Part shown: in pieces, positions 8,788 to 15,920 of the stretch
Layout of the letters: each line of letters starts with the position of its first letter
How positions within the stretch are numbered: the stretch's first letter is position 1
NCBI GenBank assembly: GCA_015066345.1
Contig: SVOQ01000010.1
Coordinates: 22,431 to 86,430 of the forward strand
Source of the DNA: Oscillospiraceae bacterium
Lineage (GTDB): Bacteria > Bacillota > Clostridia > Oscillospirales > Acutalibacteraceae
Direction of reading: 5' to 3'
Length of the DNA stretch: 64,000 nucleotides
Made by a program: the position numbers and the translations under genes
Notes under the pieces: model-generated
Database searches by the model: none
What the model was told of the DNA's origin: nothing
Seen by the model: the letters and a program-made list of their open reading frames with translations, nothing else

Positions 8788-9978
8788 ATGGAAAGAAAAG
8801 TAGGTACAGTTTCACGCGGTATTCGTTGCCCCATCATAAGAGAGGGTGACAACCTTGTTGATATTACTGTAACAAGTGTTCTTGAGGCTGCCGAAAGCGA
8901 AGGCTTCGCACTCAGAGATCGTGACGTTGTTGCTCTTACAGAGTCAATCGTTGCAAGAGCGCAGGGTAACTACGCAAAAGTTGAGGATATCGCAGCTGAC
9001 GTTAAAGCTAAGCTTGGCGGTGAAACAGTTGGTGTTATTTTCCCGATTTTGTCACGTAACCGTTTTGCAATCTGTCTTAAAGGTATTGCAATGGGTGCTA
9101 AAAAGGTAGTTCTTATGCTCAGCTATCCCAGTGACGAGGTTGGTAACTCTCTTTTGACATACGATCAGCTTGATGAAGCCGGTATTAATCCTTACTCCGA
9201 TGTTCTTTCTCTTGAAAAGTACAGAGAACTTTTCGGTGAAAATAAACACGAGTTCACAGGTGTTGACTACGTCGCTTACTATTCTGAAATCATAAAAGAG
9301 GCAGGAGCAGAAGTGGAAATTGTTTTTGCTAACCAGGCTAAAACAATTCTTGATTATACCGATTGTGTTCTCACTTGTGATATTCATACAAGAGCAAGAA
9401 CAAAGCGTATCCTTAAAGCTGCAGGTGCTAAAGTAGTTTGTGGTCTTGATGATATTCTTAATGCTTCTGTTAATGGTAGTGGTTGCAACGAAGCTTACGG
9501 TCTTCTCGGTTCAAATAAATCAACCGAAGATACAATTAAGCTTTTCCCCAGAGAATGTAATGATCTTGTTAAGGATATTCAGGCTGAATTCCTTGCAAGA
9601 ACAGGTAAACACATTGAAGTAATGGTTTACGGTGACGGTGCATTCAAAGACCCACAGGGTAAAATCTGGGAACTTGCTGACCCCGTTGTTTCACCCGCAC
9701 ATACCGATGGTCTTATCGGTACACCCAATGAACTCAAATTAAAATACCTTGCGGATAACGATTTCAAAGGTCTTTCCGGTGCTGAACTTAAGGAAGCTAT
9801 TTCTAACAGCATCAAAGCAAAATCCGCTAACCTTGTAGGCAATATGGCTTCTCAGGGTACTACACCCAGACAGCTTACTGACCTTATTGGTTCTCTTTGT
9901 GACCTTACAAGCGGTTCAGGTGATAAAGGTACCCCCATTATCCTTGTTCAGGGTTATTTTGACAATTACACAGACTAA
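8788..9978 (+). CDS. CofE-like F420-0:gamma-glutamyl ligase family protein
   Basis: 396 residues. The first half (RGIRCPIIREGDNLVDI, ALRDRDVVALTESIVARAQG, FPILSRNRFA) resembles the F420-0:L-glutamate ligase family, which in archaea and actinobacteria adds glutamates to coenzyme F420. Nothing else in the window suggests F420 synthesis and clostridia generally lack it, so a different gamma-glutamyl or amide ligation is likely. The C-terminal half, with PVVSPAHTDGLIGTPNE, is conserved among clostridial homologues as I remember them. It stands between the tsf terminator and guaA, 19 bp from guaA, and may be co-transcribed with it. Family assignment is fair; substrate unknown. Confidence 0.7.
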   Translation: MERKVGTVSRGIRCPIIREGDNLVDITVTSVLEAAESEGFALRDRDVVALTESIVARAQGNYAKVEDIAADVKAKLGGETVGVIFPILSRNRFAICLKGIAMGAKKVVLMLSYPSDEVGNSLLTYDQLDEAGINPYSDVLSLEKYRELFGENKHEFTGVDYVAYYSEIIKEAGAEVEIVFANQAKTILDYTDCVLTCDIHTRARTKRILKAAGAKVVCGLDDILNASVNGSGCNEAYGLLGSNKSTEDTIKLFPRECNDLVKDIQAEFLARTGKHIEVMVYGDGAFKDPQGKIWELADPVVSPAHTDGLIGTPNELKLKYLADNDFKGLSGAELKEAISNSIKAKSANLVGNMASQGTTPRQLTDLIGSLCDLTSGSGDKGTPIILVQGYFDNYTD

Positions 9979-9997
9979 TTAACGGAGGTTGAAAAAT

Positions 9998-10978
9998 ATG
10001 GAACTTGTTAAACGTCCCGATGATATGAAAAGAATAAACAATATTGAACTCGCCAATGCTTTTATTGATGAACAGGTTGCGGCAGTTCGTTCGCAGGTAG
10101 GGGATAAAAAAGTTCTTCTCGCTCTTTCAGGCGGTGTTGATTCCTCTGTTGTTGCGGCTTTGCTTATTAAAGCAATCGGCAAACAGCTTGTTTGTGTTCA
10201 CGTAAACCATGGTCTTATGAGAAAAGGCGAAAGCGAACAGGTTATTGAAGTTTTCGGTAAACAGCTTGATGCAAATCTTATTTACATTGATGCAACTGAC
10301 CGTTTTCTTGACAAACTTGTTGATGTTTCTGACCCTGAAAAGAAACGTAAAATTATCGGTAATGAATTTATTGAAGTTTTCAACGAAGAAGCACTTAAGC
10401 TTGAAGGCATTTCTTTCCTTGCTCAGGGTACAATTTACCCCGATATTCTTGAGAGTGACGGAGTTAAGGCTCACCACAACGTTGGCGGTCTTCCCGAGGA
10501 TATGAAGCTTGAGCTTTGCGAACCCGTTGCACTTCTTTATAAAGATGAAGTACGTGTTGTTGGTTCTGCGCTCGGTCTTCCCGATGAAATGGTTTATCGT
10601 CAACCTTTCCCGGGTCCCGGTCTTGGTGTTCGTTGCCTTGGTGCAATTACACGCGACAGACTCCACGCTTTAAGAGAAGCTGATGCAATTCTTCGTGAAG
10701 AATTTGATAATGCCGGTCTTGCAGGTAAAGTATGGCAGTATTTTATTGCCGTTCCCGATGTTAAGAGCGTTGGTGTAAGAGATTCTAAACGTTATGAGGG
10801 TTGGCCCGCAATCATTCGTGCAGTTAACACAACTGACGCAATGAGTGCTACAATTGAAGAAATTCCTTACGCACTCCTTCATAAGATTACTGATAGAATT
10901 ACCCACGAGGTAGACGGCATCAACCGTGTGCTCTACGACCTCACACCGAAGCCCATCGGCACAATTGAGTGGGAATAA
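9998..10978 (+). CDS. guaA: GMP synthase, ATP-pyrophosphatase/dimerisation part only
   Basis: 326 residues from ATG 9998, with GGAGG 9 bp ahead (a TTG at 9989 is too close to it). GMP synthase converts XMP to GMP. The PP-loop LALSGGVDSSVVA is at about residue 45; the dimerisation-domain segments RQPFPGPGLGVRCLG and the conserved end GTIEWE are intact. The glutamine amidotransferase domain that forms the first 190 or so residues of ordinary bacterial GuaA is absent, as in archaeal GuaAb. Ammonia or a separate GATase subunit must supply nitrogen. The last codons and stop are part of a 16-bp repeat that marks the left end of a genomic island. Confidence 0.93.
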   Translation: MELVKRPDDMKRINNIELANAFIDEQVAAVRSQVGDKKVLLALSGGVDSSVVAALLIKAIGKQLVCVHVNHGLMRKGESEQVIEVFGKQLDANLIYIDATDRFLDKLVDVSDPEKKRKIIGNEFIEVFNEEALKLEGISFLAQGTIYPDILESDGVKAHHNVGGLPEDMKLELCEPVALLYKDEVRVVGSALGLPDEMVYRQPFPGPGLGVRCLGAITRDRLHALREADAILREEFDNAGLAGKVWQYFIAVPDVKSVGVRDSKRYEGWPAIIRAVNTTDAMSATIEEIPYALLHKITDRITHEVDGINRVLYDLTPKPIGTIEWE

Positions 10979-10981
10979 TAC
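10966..10981 (+). repeat. attL-like direct repeat at the guaA 3' end
   Basis: TGAGTGGGAATAATAC, identical to bases 15604-15619. It covers the last codons and stop of guaA. The 3' end of guaA is a known insertion hotspot for genomic islands that use tyrosine recombinases. The two copies bracket 4.6 kb of accessory genes. Confidence 0.85.
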
Positions 10982-11066
10982 CAAGTTTTTTAAAAATCCT
11001 TGATTTATAAGGGATTTAAGAGTTTTTTCACGCTCTGTGACTAAGCTTGTGACTAAATATATATTT

Positions 11067-11103
11067 GAACTGACTGATTATAATATCGGTCAGTTCTTTT
11101 TTT
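11067..11103 (+). terminator. Strong terminator inside the island's left end
   Basis: GAACTGACTGAT (11067-11078), loop TATAAT, ATCGGTCAGTTC (11085-11096), a 12-bp stem with one wobble, then seven Ts. It would stop guaA read-through into the island, since insertion separates guaA from its own terminator. Confidence 0.85.
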
Positions 11104-11180
11104 ATCAAAAATTTTTTGTTATATAATAAGATTAATTGTCATCATATTGTGAATGAATGTAGTTTTAACTCGATTTTTTG

Positions 11181-11209
11181 TTGCAATATTAGTTTTCGAT
11201 TGTTATAAT
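11181..11209 (+). promoter_or_regulatory. Promoter of the island operon
   Basis: -35 TTGCAA (11181-11186), 17-bp spacer, -10 TATAAT (11204-11209), 34 bp before the HTH gene. A consensus -10 suggests good expression; all island genes could be driven from here. Confidence 0.7.
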
Positions 11210-11243
11210 AGTAAGTGGATTTTTATATTTAAGAGGTGTACTT

Positions 11244-11456
11244 ATGGCTGTTAGTTATAAAAAACTCTGGAAACTCTTGATTGACCACGATATGAAGAAA
11301 AAAGACCTTGCAAAGGTCGCTGATATCAGCAACTACACAATCACAAAAATGAGCAAGGGTGAAAACGTCACCGTTGAAACCCTCGGCAAAATCTGCGCTG
11401 CATTAAACTGTGGCGTGGATGATATTATGGAATTTGTTCCGGAAGAAAATCAGTGA
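11244..11456 (+). CDS. Small XRE/Cro-type HTH regulator
   Basis: 70 residues consisting of one helix-turn-helix domain (KKKDLAKVADISNYTITKMSKGE) followed by a helix typical of the YozG/Cro family (LGKICAALNCGVDDIMEF). An AGAGGTG site precedes the ATG. It lies 48 bp before the methylase-nuclease gene, a position typical of controller proteins of restriction-modification systems, which delay nuclease expression after entry into a new host. Control of the downstream genes is inferred from position; no palindromic operator was clearly seen near the promoter. Confidence 0.85.
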   Translation: MAVSYKKLWKLLIDHDMKKKDLAKVADISNYTITKMSKGENVTVETLGKICAALNCGVDDIMEFVPEENQ

Positions 11457-11504
11457 ATTCAATAATTAGATTTATAGACAGTTTATTCAAACGGAGGCTT
11501 TATT

Positions 11505-13541
11505 ATGAGCACATTAGAAATTAAAAGAGACAACGGAAAAATCTTTTGCCCTTTAACAGATTCTTGGCATATTGAAACACCTGAGGAAAAAGTGCGCCAA
11601 GAATACATAAAAATTCTTGTAGAGGACTATGGATATTCTCTTGACCAAATGGCACAAGAAATCAAAGTCAATAATTCTCAGCGCGGTCAAGGCAAGGCAC
11701 GTGCAGATATTGTTATTTGGAAATCAAAACAGGATAAAATCGAAAGCAAAGCCGCTTTTATTGTTGTTGAATGCAAAGCGGAAAATGTTCGTATTCGTGA
11801 AGAGGATTATTATCAAGGATACAACTATGCTTCTTGGGCTGGTGCAAGCTTCTTTGTAACTACTAACGAAAAAGAAACAAAATACTTTAACGTTGACAAG
11901 GATTATCTTCCTAAAGAATTAGTAGAAGTTGTCGCTATTCCTACTGCAGAAGAAGCACTGAATGACAAAAAAGTAAAAGATATTCTCTCTAAAACGAAAA
12001 CATTTACAAGAGATGATTTTACAAAGATTCTTCGCACCTGCCATAATATTATTCGTAATAATGATAAGCTTTCTCCTGAAGCTGCATTTGATGAAATTAG
12101 CAAAATTCTCTTTATGAAGATCAAATACGAGCGTGAGCAGCGTGGTGCAAAAGTTTTTACGAAGAATGAATTTGTAGAAAAAGAAAAGTGGTTTGAAAAA
12201 GAAATTCGTCCCAGTCTGAAAGGAACTCCTAAAGATCTTCCTTATATGCAATTCTTGTTTTACAACACCAAGGAAGAATTTAAGGATGACCAACTTTTTG
12301 AAGAAAACGAAATCATTAAAATCAGACAAAACAGCTTTGAGCAAATCCTCGAAAAGCTCGAAACCTATAATCTTTCCGATACACAAGATGACGTTAAAGG
12401 TATCGCCTTTGAACAGTTCTTGGGTACTACATTCCGTGGTGAATTAGGACAATACTTTACCCCTCGCACTATCGTTGATTTTATGACGCATATTCTTGAT
12501 CCCAATGAAACGGAAACTGTATGTGATCCTACTTGTGGTAGTGGTGGTTTCTTGATTAAAGCATTCGAATATATGCGTGAAAAAATTGAGGAAGACGTAA
12601 AGAAAGCTAAAGCCGAATTGCGTTCTGTTATTGAAGGTGAGAACTACGATTCACTATCCGAAAAGGAACAGGTAGTTATCAACGAACGCATTGAAGCTAT
12701 GCAATCCACACTTAACAAAGAACTCGATACCCAAGTAGAGGGTAGCCGTATGTATAATCTGTCCCGTAATTGTATTTATGGAACTGATGCTAACCCTCGT
12801 ATGGCAAGAACCTCAAAAATGAATATGATTATGCACGGTGATGGACACGGAGGCGTTCATCATCACGACGGCTTGCTGAATGTTAACGGTATTTTTGAAG
12901 AGCGTTTTGATGTAATTTTAACGAACCCTCCTTTCGGCGCAAGAATTGATAAATCTCAAAAAATTACCGAAGCAGATAAATTCACCGATGAAGCTTTGAT
13001 CGCAAAATATAAAGAAAAATACGGTGAAGCTTATGAAAATGCGCTCAAGCAGGTAAACGATAACATCGGCAAATCCTTGCTTTCTCTCTACGATGTCGGT
13101 TCTATGTCCGGTCTTACTGAAGTGCTCTTTATGGAACGTTGCCTCAGACTGCTTAAAAAAGGTGGCCGTATGGGTATGGTTTTGCCTGAAGGTGTTCTTA
13201 ATACATCCAACCTTCAGAAAATTCGTGAATACTTTGAAGGTAAAGCCAAAATCATTTTGATTTGTTCGATCCCTCAAGATGTATTTATCGCTGCCGGTGC
13301 CACAGTAAAACCCAGCCTCGTTTTCTTCAAGCGTTTTACTGAAGAGGAAGAACTTCAGTACTTGGGTGCAAAAACCAAGGCCGAAGGCGAAGTTCGTGAA
13401 AAATATATCGAAACCATTAACACAGTAAAAGAAGAAATTGCAAAAGAAAAAATCAAGGCAATACGAATGGTAGGACTAAAAACGCTTAATGATATTGAAA
13501 AAAATATTATTGAAGAAGCAAAACCGCTTATCAAACAATAA
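11505..13541 (+). CDS. HsdR-N nuclease-like domain fused to type I N6-adenine DNA methylase
   Basis: 678 residues with a CGGAGG site ahead of ATG. Residues about 25-150 look like the type I restriction HsdR N-terminal (HSDR_N) fold, with a PD-(D/E)XK-like pattern: Asp68 in RADIVIW and Glu89-Cys-Lys91 in VVECKAEN. Residues about 175-300 match the HsdM N-terminal helical domain, and the methylase core follows with the SAM-binding motif DPTCGSGGF (341-349) and the catalytic NPPFG (474-478). The protein could therefore cut and methylate with one chain. No HsdS specificity gene and no HsdR helicase lie next to it. The C-terminus ends at AKPLIKQ, where many relatives continue, so it may be slightly truncated. 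A standalone, BREX-unrelated system is the simplest reading. Confidence 0.9.
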   Translation: MSTLEIKRDNGKIFCPLTDSWHIETPEEKVRQEYIKILVEDYGYSLDQMAQEIKVNNSQRGQGKARADIVIWKSKQDKIESKAAFIVVECKAENVRIREEDYYQGYNYASWAGASFFVTTNEKETKYFNVDKDYLPKELVEVVAIPTAEEALNDKKVKDILSKTKTFTRDDFTKILRTCHNIIRNNDKLSPEAAFDEISKILFMKIKYEREQRGAKVFTKNEFVEKEKWFEKEIRPSLKGTPKDLPYMQFLFYNTKEEFKDDQLFEENEIIKIRQNSFEQILEKLETYNLSDTQDDVKGIAFEQFLGTTFRGELGQYFTPRTIVDFMTHILDPNETETVCDPTCGSGGFLIKAFEYMREKIEEDVKKAKAELRSVIEGENYDSLSEKEQVVINERIEAMQSTLNKELDTQVEGSRMYNLSRNCIYGTDANPRMARTSKMNMIMHGDGHGGVHHHDGLLNVNGIFEERFDVILTNPPFGARIDKSQKITEADKFTDEALIAKYKEKYGEAYENALKQVNDNIGKSLLSLYDVGSMSGLTEVLFMERCLRLLKKGGRMGMVLPEGVLNTSNLQKIREYFEGKAKIILICSIPQDVFIAAGATVKPSLVFFKRFTEEEELQYLGAKTKAEGEVREKYIETINTVKEEIAKEKIKAIRMVGLKTLNDIEKNIIEEAKPLIKQ

Positions 13542-13546
13542 TCTAT

Positions 13547-13807
13547 GTGTTTGAGGTACAGTCTAAAGGTTCAATTGATAGCCTTATTCTTAATCTAAAG
13601 AAAGCACAAAGCAACGCTGCTGTTCAAGCTGTTGTCGCCGTTGCCGATGAAGAACAACTTGCAAAGATTATTCGTGAAAGTACAGGTGTTATTGATGCTA
13701 ATTCTCTTCGCACATGGGATTCCGAAGATGTTTTAGCTGTCTATGACTCTCTCGTAAGGGCTCATGAATCAATCAACAAACTTGCTCTTGTCCCTGAAAG
13801 CTTTTAA
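13547..13807 (+). pseudogene. 86-codon fragment resembling the end of a restriction-type nuclease
   Basis: Open frame with a GTG at 13547, 5 bp after the methylase stop and without a Shine-Dalgarno site. It opens abruptly with FEVQSKGSIDSLILNLKKAQ, which looks like the second strand and following helix of a PD-(D/E)XK-type restriction enzyme (an E-x-Q/K plus G pattern), and continues with a beta-alpha-beta stretch AVVAVADEEQLAKI. The abrupt start, missing upstream strand with the first acidic residue, and lack of a ribosome-binding site suggest the 3' remnant of a larger gene lost by deletion. It could instead be a small accessory protein translated by coupling; I cannot decide from sequence. 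Confidence 0.45.
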
Positions 13808-13825
13808 TCAAATGGTTTGTATAGC

Positions 13826-15367
13826 ATGAAGAATCAATCTAAGTTGTTAAATAAATACTGTGATCCGTTTTCCAACAAAGCAAAAGAATTAGCTTTGAAA
13901 TTTGACTCAGCAACTATTGATAAAGATACAAAAAAGCTCAAAAGCCTATTAGGTGAAGCTGGAGGCATTTTGAAACAAGAGAATGATGCTTCTAAGGCTA
14001 TGATTTATTACTCTTTAGGAACTGCATATGATGATTTGTCAAGGTTAACCGGAAGTCAAACGGAAGAGGCTTTTCAAAAAGTATTGTATTGTTTTAGAAA
14101 AAGTATCAATCTGATTGAACAAGATGAATACACAAAAGATATATATCGCCCATATGTACTTGGTTTAAAAGAGATTCTTTATACCAACTACGCAAATGCG
14201 TTAGACCATTGTGGCAGAAAAATTGCGGCAATTGAACAGTATAAAAAGGCTTTATCTATCCATATGGACTTCGGAATGGCCCTTGGGAACTTAGGGCGAG
14301 TTTATCAACATTATGGTATGCTTGAGTACGATGATAATCATAGGGACTTGTTTCATTATTTTGCATATCATTACTTAAACAATGCAATTAATTGCAATGA
14401 TCCTAATACTTATGATGCTGCTAAAAAGTGTTTTAAGGATACCATTGATGTGTATGCACCTGAGTATGTTGAAAATGTACTTACCTCGGATTTATCTTTT
14501 AACCAATATGTATATGATATCCCCGAAGAACTCGCCTATAGAGAATGGTGTTTGCATAATGGTTTGTTTTTAAATACATTGAATGATTTACCCGTTGCTG
14601 AACTTTGTTTTGCGAGAGATGTCATACAGCTTCCAAGTATGATTGTTGGCATACATGATAAACCGATATTTCATGGAATGTTTAGTCAGCTTAAGCAAGA
14701 ATATGTTTATGCACGATATCTTTATTACGATACTCTTAACTCGTGTGATGAACCTCACTTTGCTGATAAGGAAACATATATAAAATCGCATACCGATTAT
14801 GCTCAATATTCAATTCGGTTGGAAAAATTAAAAACATCATTCAAAACACTTTACGGTATGTTTGATAAAATTGCCTTTTTCCTTGAACATTATTTTGATT
14901 TGGGAATAAAGGAGCGAGATATTAATTTTCGTTCGATTTGGCAAGATTCTGCCGGATTCGGAAAGAAGAAATATCAATACAAGCAAAAACTTGATCCGGA
15001 TAAAAATTTTGCTTTGTCGTCGTTATATTGGATTAGTAAAGATTTCTTCGAGAAGTTTGAAGATTCTCCAAATCCCGAGTTAAAAAGAATCAAAGATATT
15101 CGTGATGCATTAGAGCACAAGTATGTAAAAATTAATGATTATATTTTTAACGATAGAATTGAAGATTATGGCGATGGATTAGCTTTATACGTATCTGAAA
15201 AAGAAATGTATGATGCAACATTTATGTTGCTGAAAATTCTTCGTGAAGCAATAATAAATTTATCTTTATGCGTGAATATAGCTGAAGAACCAAAAAGAGA
15301 GGCATCAAAAGATAAACTAATAATGCCTATTAGTCTTATGGATTATGAAGATGAGTGGAAAATATAG
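13826..15367 (+). CDS. TPR-HEPN protein, LA2681-like, predicted RNase
   Basis: 513 residues from ATG 13826 (an in-frame TTG at 13817 is the alternative; neither has a good Shine-Dalgarno). Residues about 110-160 form TPR-like helical repeats (TNYANALDHCGRKIAAIEQY, then a second unit). The C-terminal quarter is an all-helical region with RDALEH, an Rx4H motif at Arg426 and His431, the signature of catalytically active HEPN ribonucleases. The overall layout resembles the LA2681-like HEPN family. HEPN proteins act in abortive-infection, toxin-antitoxin and RM-linked defence by cleaving RNA. Its place as last gene of the island operon suggests a second, RNA-targeting line of defence behind the DNA nuclease-methylase. 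Function is inferred. Confidence 0.75.
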   Translation: MKNQSKLLNKYCDPFSNKAKELALKFDSATIDKDTKKLKSLLGEAGGILKQENDASKAMIYYSLGTAYDDLSRLTGSQTEEAFQKVLYCFRKSINLIEQDEYTKDIYRPYVLGLKEILYTNYANALDHCGRKIAAIEQYKKALSIHMDFGMALGNLGRVYQHYGMLEYDDNHRDLFHYFAYHYLNNAINCNDPNTYDAAKKCFKDTIDVYAPEYVENVLTSDLSFNQYVYDIPEELAYREWCLHNGLFLNTLNDLPVAELCFARDVIQLPSMIVGIHDKPIFHGMFSQLKQEYVYARYLYYDTLNSCDEPHFADKETYIKSHTDYAQYSIRLEKLKTSFKTLYGMFDKIAFFLEHYFDLGIKERDINFRSIWQDSAGFGKKKYQYKQKLDPDKNFALSSLYWISKDFFEKFEDSPNPELKRIKDIRDALEHKYVKINDYIFNDRIEDYGDGLALYVSEKEMYDATFMLLKILREAIINLSLCVNIAEEPKREASKDKLIMPISLMDYEDEWKI

Positions 15368-15603
15368 TCAACAAAACTTTATCGCTTTAAAGTATTGACA
15401 TATACTTTTTATGTGCTACAAATCATTTGCAATTGTAAATGAGGAGTGTTTCAGGTGGGTGTGAATCCGCCGGGGTTAGTGTTTTTGTTCCGTGATACTG
15501 TGATTGATACGGTTTTTGGGCAAAAAACTTAAAAACATCAGTTTTGACCCCTCAGAAACCCTTATTTTACATGCCTTTTCACAAGTTAAATATCAAAACT
15601 AAG
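15368..15603. other. Right inner flank of the island, no intact gene
   Basis: No gene longer than about 25 codons. A TTGACA at about 15403 and a GGTGG/CCGCC pairing near 15454-15470 are visible but do not form a convincing promoter or known riboswitch. The stretch ends with a CCCTTATTTTAC...TTTTCAC segment similar in style to the left inner flank. It may be the relic of the region that once held the integrase gene. Confidence 0.4.
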
Positions 15604-15619
15604 TGAGTGGGAATAATAC
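15604..15619 (+). repeat. attR-like direct repeat
   Basis: TGAGTGGGAATAATAC, an exact 16-bp copy of the guaA end at 10966-10981. The bases on both sides differ from the left copy, so the identity ends sharply, as expected for a recombination core. Confidence 0.85.
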
Positions 15620-15696
15620 AAATTATTCTTGCAAAACTCATTTATTCTCAAAAGGGTAATTTAGTTTATCCTTTCCTGAATTTTGAATAACAAAGA

Positions 15697-15739
15697 TTTA
15701 GACACTGTACATCATCGGATGTGCAGTGTCTTTTTTTCT
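15697..15739 (+). terminator. Terminator downstream of the island, probably the original guaA terminator
   Basis: GACACTGTACAT, loop CATCGG, ATGTGCAGTGTC, a 12-bp stem with one wobble, then seven Ts. Lying about 80 bp beyond the right repeat, it is where the guaA terminator would sit in an uninterrupted chromosome. Confidence 0.8.
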
Positions 15740-15808
15740 TTATGTTTTTATAAAGGGTGTTTAGCGTATAAAAAAGGTGAATAAGAGTCAAAAAATATTT
15801 TGTATATA

Positions 15809-15841
15809 TTTTCACTAATATTTTATATATTTTTCACTAAT
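15809..15841 (+). promoter_or_regulatory. Tandem TTTTCACTAAT boxes upstream of the GH3 promoter
   Basis: The 11-mer TTTTCACTAAT occurs at 15809-15819 and 15831-15841, 22 bp apart, so two helical turns on the same DNA face. The second ends 13 bp before the -35 box. It could be a binding site for an activator of the glycosidase gene. Confidence 0.45.
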
Positions 15842-15854
15842 TTTTTATAAATTA

Positions 15855-15883
15855 TTGATACTCGGAAAATTTTTTGTTATAGT
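15855..15883 (+). promoter_or_regulatory. Promoter of the GH3 gene
   Basis: -35 TTGATA (15855-15860), 17-bp spacer, -10 TATAGT (15878-15883), followed by a GGGGAG ribosome-binding site. Confidence 0.65.
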
Positions 15884-15920
15884 GTAACTATAGCAAATAT
15901 ATAAAAAGGGGAGATAACAA

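Larger units (their letters stand above)
10966..15619. mobile_element. guaA-integrated genomic island with defence-type cargo
   Basis: A 4.65-kb segment between two identical 16-bp copies of the guaA end. It carries an HTH regulator, a nuclease-methylase fusion, a nuclease-like fragment and a TPR-HEPN protein, all on the plus strand. No integrase, excisionase or relaxase is present, so it is either mobilised in trans or a decayed remnant. Just inside the left end, 10984-11060 contains short repeats of TGTGACTAA (10 bp apart) and an AATCCTTGATTTATAAGGGATT inverted repeat; the right inner flank (15543-15590) holds a related CCCTTATTTTAC...TTTTCAC stretch. These may be arm or core sites of the lost recombinase. 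Confidence 0.8.

Noticed and set aside
8788..9978. Evidence of F420 coenzyme synthesis
   Set aside because: A single ligase-family member is not enough; no cofC, cofD or cofG/H homologue is present.
10127..10666. 179-residue frame on the minus strand inside guaA
   Set aside because: It lies fully inside the clear guaA frame, has no ribosome-binding site, and its composition is that of a reverse-frame shadow.
15403..15540. Promoter and a short reading frame in the right flank of the island
   Set aside because: TTGACA has no good -10 at 17 bp, and the frames there are under 25 codons.
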